A stretch of 64,000 nucleotides of DNA from JAYOEY01 sp038116945. GTDB taxonomy: Bacteria > Pseudomonadota > Alphaproteobacteria > MPNO01 > UBA2964. The stretch spans positions 92,034 through 156,033 of the forward strand of contig JAYOEY010000008.1 of NCBI GenBank assembly GCA_038116945.1. Direction: 5' to 3'. Positions 1 through 7,266 of this stretch are shown here, in pieces; the stretch's first letter is position 1; each line of letters starts with the position of its first letter. The position numbers and the translations under genes were made by a program. The notes under the pieces were generated by a model that made no database searches, was not told the DNA's origin, and was given only the letters and a program-made list of their open reading frames with translations.

Positions 1-846
1 GCCACCATCGCGCTGTCGGACGAGCGCGTTTCACCCGAGATGTCCTTCAGGATGATCGAGCATTTCCGGCCGACCGTGTTCTTCGGCGTGCCGACGCTGT
101 ATGCGCAGCAGCTTCACGCGATGGGGAGCGCTTCGCCCGACCTGTCGTCCCTGCGGCTCTGCGTGTCGGCCGGTGAGGCCCTGCCGGGCGACGTGCTGCG
201 CCGCTGGCGGGAAAAGACCGGAACCGACATCCTCGACGGGCTGGGTTCGACCGAAAATCTTCATATATTCATCGCCAATCGCACCGATGACATAAAACCT
301 GGTACTTCCGGCCGACCGGTGGAAGGGTACGAAATCAGACTGGTCGACGAGGAGGAAAACGAAATCGTCGAATCGGACACGATCGGTACGGTCTGGGTAA
401 AAGGCGAATCCGCCGCGAAATATTACTGGAAGAATCCGGAGAAAACCGCCGCAACGATGAAGGGCGAGTGGCTCAATACCGGCGACATGTATTACCGCGA
501 TGCCGACGGGTACTACCACAATGCCGGGCGCGGCGACGACATGATGAAGGTCGGCGGGCTGTGGTGCTCGCCGTTCGAGATCGAGGCGCGGCTGATCGAA
601 CATCCGAAGGTTCTGGAGGCGGCTGTCGTTGGCCACAAGGATGACGACGGACTGACCAAACCCGCCGCCTATGTCGTGCTCAACGACCCGTCGGACGCGG
701 GACAGGCGACCGAACAGGCGCTGGTGCAGCATTGCCGCGACGGGCTGGCCCATTACAAATACCCGCGCTGGTTCCATTTCGTCAAAGATCTGCCGAAGAC
801 CGCGACAGGGAAGATCCAGCGCTTCCGGTTGCGAGACCAGGGGTAA
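1..846 (+). CDS. Benzoate-CoA ligase-family AMP-forming ligase, C-terminal part
   Basis: This is the 3' portion of an adenylate-forming acyl/aryl-CoA ligase; the start lies before the window. It would activate an aromatic or similar acid to its CoA thioester with ATP in the cytoplasm. Seen: the reading frame is open from base 1, the A5-like motif GLGSTENLHIFIANR has the form found in benzoate-CoA ligases, LNTGDMYYRDADGYY is the A7 aspartate motif, GRGDDMMKVGG is the hinge, and KTATGKIQRF carries the C-terminal catalytic lysine. A UbiD decarboxylase and other aromatic-type enzymes lie nearby, which fits aromatic acid catabolism. The exact substrate cannot be read from the sequence. Confidence 0.88.
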   Translation, partial: ATIALSDERVSPEMSFRMIEHFRPTVFFGVPTLYAQQLHAMGSASPDLSSLRLCVSAGEALPGDVLRRWREKTGTDILDGLGSTENLHIFIANRTDDIKPGTSGRPVEGYEIRLVDEEENEIVESDTIGTVWVKGESAAKYYWKNPEKTAATMKGEWLNTGDMYYRDADGYYHNAGRGDDMMKVGGLWCSPFEIEARLIEHPKVLEAAVVGHKDDDGLTKPAAYVVLNDPSDAGQATEQALVQHCRDGLAHYKYPRWFHFVKDLPKTATGKIQRFRLRDQG

Positions 847-850
847 GTCC

Positions 851-1132
851 GTGAGGGAACCCAACCGTTTTATAGATGCAATATGTATCGCGATAATTGT
901 GTTCTTCGCGGCACTATTTCTGACCACGCCGATTGGCATGCTTGTCGTGTTAGGCGGGGGCGGTTGGGTAGTCTATCGAATTTATAATCTTCTCAATTCC
1001 AAAGGTTTCGGAAAATCAGCATTGTTCTTCGCAATGTTTCTCGCTTGACCCGTTACAATCCTAATAGTCGGAAGTGTTTCTTGGGCGTTAGGCTGTGTAT
1101 TCGGGATGAATAACTGTCGTTCTCCTTTATGA
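851..1132 (+). pseudogene. Small membrane protein gene, possibly interrupted by a stop codon
   Basis: A GTG at 851 opens a 65-residue hydrophobic frame (two likely membrane segments) that stops at TGA 1046-1048. In the same frame the sequence continues as another membrane-like stretch, VTILIVGSVSWALGCVFG, up to TGA 1130-1132. The hydrophobic continuity suggests a roughly 93-codon membrane protein broken by a nonsense change; a genuine 65-residue protein is the alternative. The stretch is visibly AT-richer than its flanks. I do not recognise a family, and coding status is uncertain. Confidence 0.35.
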
Positions 1133-1154
1133 TTCACGTTCCAACTAAATCCAC

Positions 1155-1183
1155 TGTCACCCCGGCCTTGAGCCGGGGGCCAG
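1155..1183 (+). repeat. Left inverted repeat of GIY-YIG unit
   Basis: The first 24 bases are identical to the reverse complement of 1506-1529, then one mismatch and four more matches (1501-1505). The element is itself an imperfect palindrome (CCCCGGC, a CTTGA loop, GCCGGGG), like the short palindromic repeats scattered in many alphaproteobacterial genomes. It sits 20 bases before the GIY-YIG start codon. Confidence 0.8.
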
Positions 1184-1203
1184 TTTTTGAACTAGGTTCC
1201 GTT

Positions 1204-1491
1204 ATGGCTTACTACGTCTACATCTTGGCCAACAAACGGAACGGAACGTTGTATACGGGTGTTACGAACGATATGGCGCGGCGGACCAATGAACATCGTG
1301 AGAGTGCTGGAGCCAATTTCACTCGGCGATACGGCATTAACCGGCTCGTTTATTTCGAATCCCACGAGGATGTCCGCGAAGCGATCGCAAGGGAAAAGCG
1401 GATAAAACGTTGGAAGCGGCCATGGAAGTTGGAACTCATCGAAAAGGTTAATCCGGATTGGCGCGATCTGTTCGACGATCTTAATGCGTGA
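1204..1491 (+). CDS. GIY-YIG nuclease domain protein (UPF0213-like)
   Basis: A 95-residue single-domain GIY-YIG protein of the small UPF0213/YhbQ-like type. Seen: YVYIL near the N-terminus followed by GTLYTGVT, which together make the GIY-YIG core; Arg in NDMARR; and a C-terminal basic helix EKRIKRWKR. The family can cut DNA; the cellular role of these short versions is mostly unknown. I chose ATG 1204 because it begins at the conserved MAYYVYIL; in-frame sequence upstream runs through the palindrome. The stop codon almost touches the right-hand repeat, so the gene and its repeats form a compact 375-bp package. Confidence 0.85.
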   Translation: MAYYVYILANKRNGTLYTGVTNDMARRTNEHRESAGANFTRRYGINRLVYFESHEDVREAIAREKRIKRWKRPWKLELIEKVNPDWRDLFDDLNA

Positions 1492-1500
1492 TCCAGTTTT

Positions 1501-1529
1501 CTGGACCCCGGCTCAAGGCCGGGGTGACA
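1501..1529 (-). repeat. Right inverted repeat of GIY-YIG unit
   Basis: Mirror copy of 1155-1183 with a single mismatch over 29 bases. The preceding bases CCAG-TTTT-CTGG (1493-1504) add a second small hairpin. The repeat begins 10 bases after the GIY-YIG stop and ends 12 bases before the ribosome binding site of the next gene. Confidence 0.8.
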
Positions 1530-1550
1530 ATTGAGTTTATGGAGAAAGCC

Positions 1551-1964
1551 ATGACGACAAAAGCGACAGGACAATGCCTTTGTGGTGATGTCACCTATGA
1601 GGTCGTGATACCGGAGAAATCCATCTATGAGGGGCTGTGCCACTGCCGCGACTGCCAGCGCTATACCGGCACCGCGTTCGCGTCTTCGATGATGGTGGCG
1701 AAGGCGGAAACTGACCTTAAGGGCGAGCTCAAATGGTACGGTACCGAGACCGACAAGGGCTCGATCATGGAACGCGGCTTCTGTCCCAATTGCGGCTCCG
1801 GCGTGCTGTGCCGGTCCGACTCCTGGCCGGATCTTTACGTGCTGTCGGTCGGCACGCTCGACGATACGTCGGTCTACGATCCGAAGATCAATATCTTCAC
1901 GCGCAGCGCCATGAAGCACGTGTTCGATATCGACGACATCAAGAAGCGCGAAGACGGAATTTAG
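1551..1964 (+). CDS. GFA (glutathione-dependent formaldehyde-activating-like) family protein
   Basis: Small zinc-binding protein of the GFA/CENP-V fold, 137 residues. Seen: two Cys clusters typical of the family, CLCGDVTYEV near the N-terminus with CHCRDCQRYTG, and later GFCPNCGSGVL. The first member studied was described as helping glutathione react with formaldehyde, but most GFA proteins have no proven substrate. ATG 1551 is preferred over ATG 1539 because GGAGA at 1541-1545 is correctly spaced for it. The gene lies right behind the GIY-YIG repeat unit and converges with the UbiD gene. Confidence 0.85.
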   Translation: MTTKATGQCLCGDVTYEVVIPEKSIYEGLCHCRDCQRYTGTAFASSMMVAKAETDLKGELKWYGTETDKGSIMERGFCPNCGSGVLCRSDSWPDLYVLSVGTLDDTSVYDPKINIFTRSAMKHVFDIDDIKKREDGI

Positions 1965-1976
1965 GCGCTAAAGGAA

Positions 1977-2001
1977 AAGGGCGGGTTCGAAACCCGCCCT
2001 T
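1977..2001. terminator. Bidirectional terminator between GFA and UbiD genes
   Basis: An 11-bp perfect stem (AAGGGCGGGTT with AACCCGCCCTT, three-base loop) lies between two convergent genes. It has A-rich sequence before the stem and T-rich sequence later, so it could serve both strands. Confidence 0.6.
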
Positions 2002-2029
2002 GCACCGTTTGATTTTAGGATGGTGCGCT

Positions 2030-3610
2030 TTACCGCCCGTATTTGGCCAGCGATTTCACCCAGCCGTGCATGCGGTCGCTCATGTTCTTGATGTCCGCGT
2101 CCGAGAACCAGTCCTTCGGGTTGACCTTGTGGACCGGGTATTGCGGCCGCATGAAGTCTTCCTCGTAGCCGTAGGGCACGGTGGCGTCGATACCCATGCC
2201 GCCTTCGAACCGCGTGTTCGACGCAGTCCATTCGGCATTGCCCGCCGTCATCCGTTCGGCCGGCATGAAAGTCTGGCCGCGTCCCCCGGGAAGCGGGTTG
2301 AGGATGTCGGTATGCGGGTTCACCCGGGTGGTGAGGCACCACATGATGTCGTCCATGTCGTAGATGTCGGTGTCTTCCGACGCCGCGATCACGAGGCGCG
2401 CGCCCTGCGACGTGGCGAGGATCGCCGCCATGAAGTTGCGCTGCCAGCCTTCGTCGATCTGGCTGCGCTTCTTGACCTGGATGATCGCGCCGCCCCAGTC
2501 CGTCATGGAGTAGGGGATGTGGACGTCGGTCACGATGCCCGGCTGCATCCGTTCGCACAGCTCGAAAATCGCGCCTTCGCGAACGGTAGTGTCGATATTG
2601 CTTTCGTCGGAGGTGTGAACGCCCAGCGCAAAGATGATCGGCTTGGACTCCGGTTTGCGGGTCGTCACCGCCGTGCAGTGGAAGGTCGGCGCCTTGTAGG
2701 CCTTGCCCATATAGCCGGACCATTCGGGATGGAAATGATGCCGGCCCTGAATGCCGGATTCTTCCGATTCCGCGGTCTCGAAGCGCCGGTCGCGCGGGTT
2801 GACGTAGCCTTCCAGCACCACTTCCGCATCGGCCAGCGTATAGGTGTCGACCGTCCGTGCCTTCACCATCCGGACAGGCGCGCCCTGAACGGCGCCGGCG
2901 ACGCCGATTTCATCGCAGCCTTCGGGCAGGATCACATAGTCGAAACCCGCACCGGCCAGCAGCGTGCAGGACGGCGGTACGCCAAAGCACACGGTGATCG
3001 GGATAGGCTTGTCTTCCTTGTAGTAGCGGGTGACGACCTGCCACATGTGGGAGCCGGGCGAAATCTGGAAGGTGCCGACATTGCCCCAGCGGAAATTCAT
3101 CCGGTTGTAGCCAAGGTCCGTGCCGCCTGCGAAATACTCGCCCGCGACGCAGCGGATGCCGGAGCCGACCGTCAGTTCGGGTTCGTACTCGGTATGGCGT
3201 ACAGGGACGATATAATCGTTCACATTGGCCGGGTCCTCGATCACGACCTCTTGGCAGGGAGCGTCCTTCTGATCGATGATCACCGGCGGGATCGGGTGCC
3301 GCAGCGCCGCGGCGACGTGGCGCGTGCGCGCAACCGGGTCGGCCCAGCCGAACATCTTGTCGACGACGCTCATGTCGCTGAACAGGTTGGTCACTACGCG
3401 GTTGTTGGGCTTGCCCTTGACGTTGTTGAACAGCATCGGGCAGGCGCCGTCGAAAACCTTCTGCAGCGCGATGATCTCGAGGTCCGGGTCGACCTCCTTG
3501 TCGGTAACCACCAGATCGCCCTGCTCCTGGAGCCATTCCAGCGTTCCGCGCAGGTCGTACAGTTTTTCCGACGGCACGCCGGGCGCCGCGTCTTTTTTGG
3601 CCGTGCTCAT
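2030..3610 (-). CDS. UbiD family decarboxylase
   Basis: A 526-residue prenylated-FMN-dependent (de)carboxylase of the UbiD family; family members reversibly decarboxylate aromatic or alpha,beta-unsaturated acids. Seen: the long UbiD-like order of motifs, with LEWLQEQGDLVV at the N-terminus, GYNRMNFRWGNVGTFQISPG in the cofactor region, EVVLEGYVNPRDRR with the acidic cluster ETAESEESG, and VNPHTDILNPLPGGRGQ toward the C-terminus. ATG 3610 is chosen because AGGAAAGGAAG precedes it and the encoded start resembles family N-termini. No UbiX-type prenyltransferase is visible here, so the cofactor would be supplied from elsewhere. Substrate unknown; the benzoate-CoA-ligase-like neighbour fits aromatic metabolism. 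Confidence 0.9.
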   Translation of the reverse strand: MSTAKKDAAPGVPSEKLYDLRGTLEWLQEQGDLVVTDKEVDPDLEIIALQKVFDGACPMLFNNVKGKPNNRVVTNLFSDMSVVDKMFGWADPVARTRHVAAALRHPIPPVIIDQKDAPCQEVVIEDPANVNDYIVPVRHTEYEPELTVGSGIRCVAGEYFAGGTDLGYNRMNFRWGNVGTFQISPGSHMWQVVTRYYKEDKPIPITVCFGVPPSCTLLAGAGFDYVILPEGCDEIGVAGAVQGAPVRMVKARTVDTYTLADAEVVLEGYVNPRDRRFETAESEESGIQGRHHFHPEWSGYMGKAYKAPTFHCTAVTTRKPESKPIIFALGVHTSDESNIDTTVREGAIFELCERMQPGIVTDVHIPYSMTDWGGAIIQVKKRSQIDEGWQRNFMAAILATSQGARLVIAASEDTDIYDMDDIMWCLTTRVNPHTDILNPLPGGRGQTFMPAERMTAGNAEWTASNTRFEGGMGIDATVPYGYEEDFMRPQYPVHKVNPKDWFSDADIKNMSDRMHGWVKSLAKYGR

Positions 3611-3735
3611 GACCTTCCTTTCCTGTTGAGTTGCGCATTGTCTACGGGACCGCGCCCAAGAGCGCAAGACGGGCGGTGGACAGCGGCCGATGCTATGGGT
3701 ATTTCAGGACACCGAATGAAATCAGGGAGGGCGCG

Positions 3736-4524
3736 GTGAAAGCCAGGGTCAACGGAGTCGAGATCAATTACGAAGTGTCGGGAACCGAGGGAAAACCCTG
3801 GATTACGTTCTCGCATGCGCTCTGCAATAACCTGACCCTGTGGGACGACCAGGCGGAACTTCTCAAGAACGACTACCGCATCCTGCGCTACGACCATCGC
3901 GGGCTCGGCCAGTCCGAGGCGCCGGAGGGGGCCTATACCTTCCCCATGATCATCGCCGATGCCATCGCCCTGCTGGACCATGTCGGTGTGGACAAGACCC
4001 ACTGGTGCGGGCTCTCGATCGGCGGAATGATGGGGTACGGGCTGGCCCAGGATCATGGAGACCGGCTGCTCAGCCTGATCGCCTGCGATTCGCGTCCCGA
4101 CGCGCCGCCGGATTACCAGGATTATTTCCAGCATCGCATCGACCTTGCCGCCGCCGAAGGCATGGAAGGGCTGGTGGAGCCGACGATTTCACGCTGGTTC
4201 ACGCCTGAATCGGTCGCCGCCAATATCCCGGTGCTCGACAAGGTGAGAGGCATGATCCGTTCGACCGACCAGACCGGTCATGCAGGCTGCTGCCTGTGTC
4301 TCAAGACGCTTGCGTTCGGCTCGCGCCTCGGCGAAATCAGGGTGCCGACCCTGATCGTCGGCGGCGCCAAGGACAAGGGTGCGCCGCCGGAAGCGCTGGC
4401 GGAGGCTGCCAAGGCGATTCCCGGCGCGAAACACGTGATGATCCCCGATGCCGGGCACATCTCGAACCTGGAGAATCCGGCGGCGTTCAATGCGGCGATC
4501 ACGGAGTTCCTGGGGTCGATCTGA
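3736..4524 (+). CDS. Alpha/beta hydrolase (3-oxoadipate enol-lactonase-like)
   Basis: A 262-residue alpha/beta-hydrolase fold enzyme resembling the PcaD group (3-oxoadipate enol-lactonases), cytoplasmic with no signal peptide. Seen: oxyanion segment SHAL, nucleophile elbow GLSIGG with Ser94, acid Asp213 in GGAKDKGAPP, and His241 in PDAGHISNLENP. The GTG at 3736 follows AGGGAGG at ideal spacing, so the longer upstream frame is not used. It is divergent from the UbiD gene. The lactonase assignment is by resemblance only; another ester or lactone could be the substrate. Confidence 0.85.
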   Translation: MKARVNGVEINYEVSGTEGKPWITFSHALCNNLTLWDDQAELLKNDYRILRYDHRGLGQSEAPEGAYTFPMIIADAIALLDHVGVDKTHWCGLSIGGMMGYGLAQDHGDRLLSLIACDSRPDAPPDYQDYFQHRIDLAAAEGMEGLVEPTISRWFTPESVAANIPVLDKVRGMIRSTDQTGHAGCCLCLKTLAFGSRLGEIRVPTLIVGGAKDKGAPPEALAEAAKAIPGAKHVMIPDAGHISNLENPAAFNAAITEFLGSI

Positions 4525-4914
4525 CTCCCGCGTCTGCGCCAGCGCTGCGCGCCATGGGCGCGATCTCGAGGTAACGGAAAACCGTCGTCCTGACGCCGTT
4601 TTATTCGCATTCCGGACACGAATTCTGTTGTCTTTGCGAAGCCGGATAATGGTTTAAGGGCGGCCGAACAAATTAAGGGATTTTCTGATTAATAAAAAAT
4701 CGTCCGACAATTAAATACGTCCAGAAGTAATAGTTAAACATTGCGTTCCCGGACGATGCGGTTATTGTCCAGACAGTTCCGGCATTTGATGCCGCCTGCC
4801 GCTCGGCAGACCGTACGGCCAGACCGGAACTAAGCAAGACATTCGAAACTGCGGGGACCGGTCCTGCGTGCCTGCCTGCGCCGCTATGGCGGGCGGGCGG
4901 TCAGGAGTTTTCCT
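4525..4914. other. 390-base intergenic region, AT-rich in the middle
   Basis: No convincing gene. The stretch 4670-4760 is AT-rich and is the likely place for the promoter of the downstream secreted repeat protein, but no clean -35/-10 pair stands out. A GCGCC/GGCGC hairpin without a T-run follows the hydrolase gene. A CAGGAG ribosome binding site lies just before 4915. Confidence 0.4.
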
Positions 4915-5703
4915 ATGAGCAGTATCAAATCCGGGCAATTTGCCTTTGCGTTTCTGCGTGTCTTCCTAGCACTCGCCTGTTTGACGGCTCTGGCGGCGCC
5001 CGCAGCCCAAGCGCAAAACGGGTCGTTGGGGGTGCCCGACAATTCCAGGCCGAAAAGTTTCGGGGGAGGCTGGGAATGCAATCGCGGATTCCGCTCGACC
5101 GGCGTTGGATGCGAGGCTGTCGCCATTCCCCAAAACGCCTTCGCGACGGGGCGCTCGTTTGGTTCGGGATGGGAGTGCCGGCGCGGCTTCAAGGAAACGA
5201 CGGGGGGATGCGTTCGGATCGCAGTCCCGTCAAACGCCTTCCTTAACGGTCCCGGCGACGACTGGGTATGCGAAAGGGGCTACCGGAACGAAGGGCGCGC
5301 ATGCGTAATCATAACGGTTCCGGCCAACGGGTTTCTGACTGACACGACTTACGCCAAGGGCTGGGAGTGCGAGCGAGGATTTCGCGACGACAACGATCGC
5401 TGCGTCGCGCTGAACGTACCCGAAAACGGATTCCTGACATCGACCGGAGATCGCTGGAAATGCAACCGGGGCTTTCGGGAAAACGGGGAATCCTGTGTCG
5501 CCGTTAAGGTGCCGGCCAACGGCTATTTCGTGGACGTCTCTTACGGCTCTGGCTGGAAATGCAAACGCGGCTACGAGGCGTCCGACAGTAAATGCGTCTC
5601 CATACAGGTCCCTGAGAACGCCCATCTCGACTACACGGGAAATGCGTGGGACTGCGACAGGCCCTATCGCAAGGTCGGCCAGCGCTGTGAGAAATCGAGA
5701 TAG
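4915..5703 (+). CDS. Secreted Cys/Trp repeat protein
   Basis: A 262-residue exported protein of unknown function. Residues 1-33 are a signal peptide (hydrophobic core, AQA cleavage site). The rest is almost entirely repeats that each start W-x-C-x-R-G-F/Y, have a second Cys 11 residues after the first, then V/I-P-x-N. Six full units and a short seventh run at residues 53-85, 86-116, 117-149, 150-180, 181-213, 214-244 and 245-262. Lengths alternate strictly 33, 31, 33, 31, 33, 31, so the true unit is about 64 residues. Two Cys per unit suggest a disulfide-stabilised rod or surface protein, or a ligand-binding array. I know no established function for it. Confidence 0.85.
   Translation: MSSIKSGQFAFAFLRVFLALACLTALAAPAAQAQNGSLGVPDNSRPKSFGGGWECNRGFRSTGVGCEAVAIPQNAFATGRSFGSGWECRRGFKETTGGCVRIAVPSNAFLNGPGDDWVCERGYRNEGRACVIITVPANGFLTDTTYAKGWECERGFRDDNDRCVALNVPENGFLTSTGDRWKCNRGFRENGESCVAVKVPANGYFVDVSYGSGWKCKRGYEASDSKCVSIQVPENAHLDYTGNAWDCDRPYRKVGQRCEKSR
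5071..5700 (+). repeat. Tandem coding repeat, alternating 99- and 93-base units
   Basis: Six full units and one partial unit of the Cys/Trp repeat described for the enclosing gene. DNA identity between units is clearly lower than protein similarity, so the array is old rather than a fresh slippage product. Confidence 0.8.
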
Positions 5704-5734
5704 CGTTTTCCCCGGCGCTTTGGAGGCATCGGGA

Positions 5735-6589
5735 TCAGTTTCCGAGAGGCGCGTCGGGTTCGCTGACCGTGTAGCGCCGCAGCAGGCGTTGTTCTTCCGG
5801 CGGGAAATCCGTGCGCGCATGGTTGACGCAGCGGTTGTCCCAGATCAGCAGGTCGCCGGGCGTCCATTTGTGGGCATACAGGAACTCCGGCTTCTCCGCG
5901 TGCTCGATCAGTTCCATCAGCAGGTCTTCACTTTCGTCCCGATCCATCCCGACGATACGCTCGGTCATCAGGCGCGACAGATAAATCGATTTTCGACCTG
6001 AATCCGGGTGAGTCCTGACCAGCCTGTGCGTGGCGCGCGGCAGGTCCGGGTCGGCGCCGATGGTGCTTCGGTCGGTCGCCGCATAATCGTAAACGCAAAT
6101 GGTTTCCAGATTCTCGATCCGGGCTTTCATCCCGTCGGAGAGGGCGTCGTAGGCCGCGTAAAGGTTCGCGAATACGGTGTCGCCTCCGGTGGACGGTATG
6201 CGGATGGCATAGAGCGTCGTCGCGCGATAGGGAATCTGGCGGTGCGCTCCGTCGGAGTGGAACTGCATCTCGCCGTCGGGCAGGGAGCCGATCGGCACGC
6301 CATCCTTGCGGATGTTGCTGATCAGCATGACGCCCCGCGTCGCCGACTTTCTGAGATCGCCGGTCGAGCGGTCCCGGAAAGCGCCATCGCCGCGTCCGAA
6401 CAGGTTGGCGAAACGAAGCTGGTCGTCGGGCGAAATCTTCTGTTCCGGAAAGACCAGAACGCAATGATCGGTAAAGGCCTTGCGGACCATGTCGGCGGTT
6501 CTGCCGTCGAGTTCTTCACGCAAATCGAGCCCGTGAATGCGCGCGCCGCAGGCCGCCGAGGTCGGTTCGATGTCTATGGTGAGCGTCAT
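5735..6589 (-). CDS. TauD/TfdA family Fe(II)/2-oxoglutarate dioxygenase
   Basis: A 284-residue non-heme iron dioxygenase; the family hydroxylates small acids using 2-oxoglutarate and O2. Seen: the iron triad as His111 and Asp113 in QFHSDG and His257 in DNRCVNHART, with the 2-oxoglutarate-binding arginines near residues 271-272 (LLRRYT). Start ATG 6589 has an AGGGAG ribosome binding site. It lies 11 bases behind a thiol-dioxygenase-like cupin gene on the same strand, so both are probably co-transcribed and act on related, perhaps sulfur-containing, substrates. The true substrate cannot be inferred from sequence. Confidence 0.9.
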   Translation of the reverse strand: MTLTIDIEPTSAACGARIHGLDLREELDGRTADMVRKAFTDHCVLVFPEQKISPDDQLRFANLFGRGDGAFRDRSTGDLRKSATRGVMLISNIRKDGVPIGSLPDGEMQFHSDGAHRQIPYRATTLYAIRIPSTGGDTVFANLYAAYDALSDGMKARIENLETICVYDYAATDRSTIGADPDLPRATHRLVRTHPDSGRKSIYLSRLMTERIVGMDRDESEDLLMELIEHAEKPEFLYAHKWTPGDLLIWDNRCVNHARTDFPPEEQRLLRRYTVSEPDAPLGN

Positions 6590-6600
6590 TTTCGTCTCCC

Positions 6601-7137
6601 TTATTTCAGGCGGCTGCCGACGGCGACCGCTTTTTTGCCCAGATCGAACCGGTTGGTCGGAATGGCATCGAGATCGGTTCCGGTTACGCGAACGAATTGC
6701 GCGCCGTCCGGGAAATGGATCGAATGAATGTCGCCGACCTCGAACTTGCCGGCATCTCCCGGCGACAGGCGGAAGGTTTCCTTTTCCTCAAGATCGGCGA
6801 AGCCTTCCTGCGACCCGTCATCCTTCCGTTTCCAGAGCGTCATGTCCGTCCATTCCGCCGCCTGGCCATAGATCGCCCAGGACCGACCGTGGTCGTGCGG
6901 AGGCCCCTTCTTGCCTTCAGTATAGATATGGATCAGCACGTTGAATCCGGTGTCCCTGTCGCGATAGATCGTGCGGATGCCCGGTTCCGCGCCCGCTCCG
7001 CATTCGGCGGCGAGAAATTCAGGGTCCCTGAGCAGTTTTTCGAGGTTTGCGCGGACCTTGTCGTGGCCTTCGGGCCCGTTATCCGCCTTCAGCACGTCAC
7101 GGGCTTCGTCGCAAAACTGTTCGAAACTGTAGGCCAT
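6601..7137 (-). CDS. Cysteine dioxygenase-type cupin
   Basis: A 178-residue cupin of the cysteine dioxygenase/thiol dioxygenase family, expected to oxidise a thiol to a sulfinate with Fe(II). Seen: PPHDHGRSWAIYG with His81 and His83 as iron ligands, and the downstream GDIHSIHF supplying the third His (residue 138 or 141). The length is near that of bacterial thiol dioxygenases. First gene of a two-gene minus-strand unit with the TauD protein. Cysteine, 3-mercaptopropionate or another thiol are all possible substrates; some members of this fold act on non-thiol compounds. Confidence 0.8.
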   Translation of the reverse strand: MAYSFEQFCDEARDVLKADNGPEGHDKVRANLEKLLRDPEFLAAECGAGAEPGIRTIYRDRDTGFNVLIHIYTEGKKGPPHDHGRSWAIYGQAAEWTDMTLWKRKDDGSQEGFADLEEKETFRLSPGDAGKFEVGDIHSIHFPDGAQFVRVTGTDLDAIPTNRFDLGKKAVAVGSRLK

Positions 7138-7266
7138 TATTTTCTCCGTCCTTGTATGTCCGGCGCAGTGTACTCCCGCAGGCTCCTGGCCTCAATTGCC
7201 GACGTCCGTGACAGGGGACCGTCCCATGAAGCATAAAAGGGAAAATTCCGTGTGGAAGGATCAGAC

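Noticed and set aside
1980..2000. TpsiC-arm-like sequence GGGTTCGAAACCC, possible tRNA end
   Set aside because: No acceptor, D or anticodon arms around it; it lies between two convergent genes and forms a simple 11-bp hairpin, so it is a terminator.
1733..3739. Long plus-strand open frame of 668 codons opposite the UbiD gene
   Set aside because: Arg/His/Asp-rich mirror of a real gene in high-GC DNA; the minus-strand UbiD protein has clear family motifs.
4915..5703. Tandem repeats considered as a CRISPR-like or minisatellite array
   Set aside because: Repeat units are conserved as protein, not DNA, and are in frame within a signal-peptide-bearing gene.
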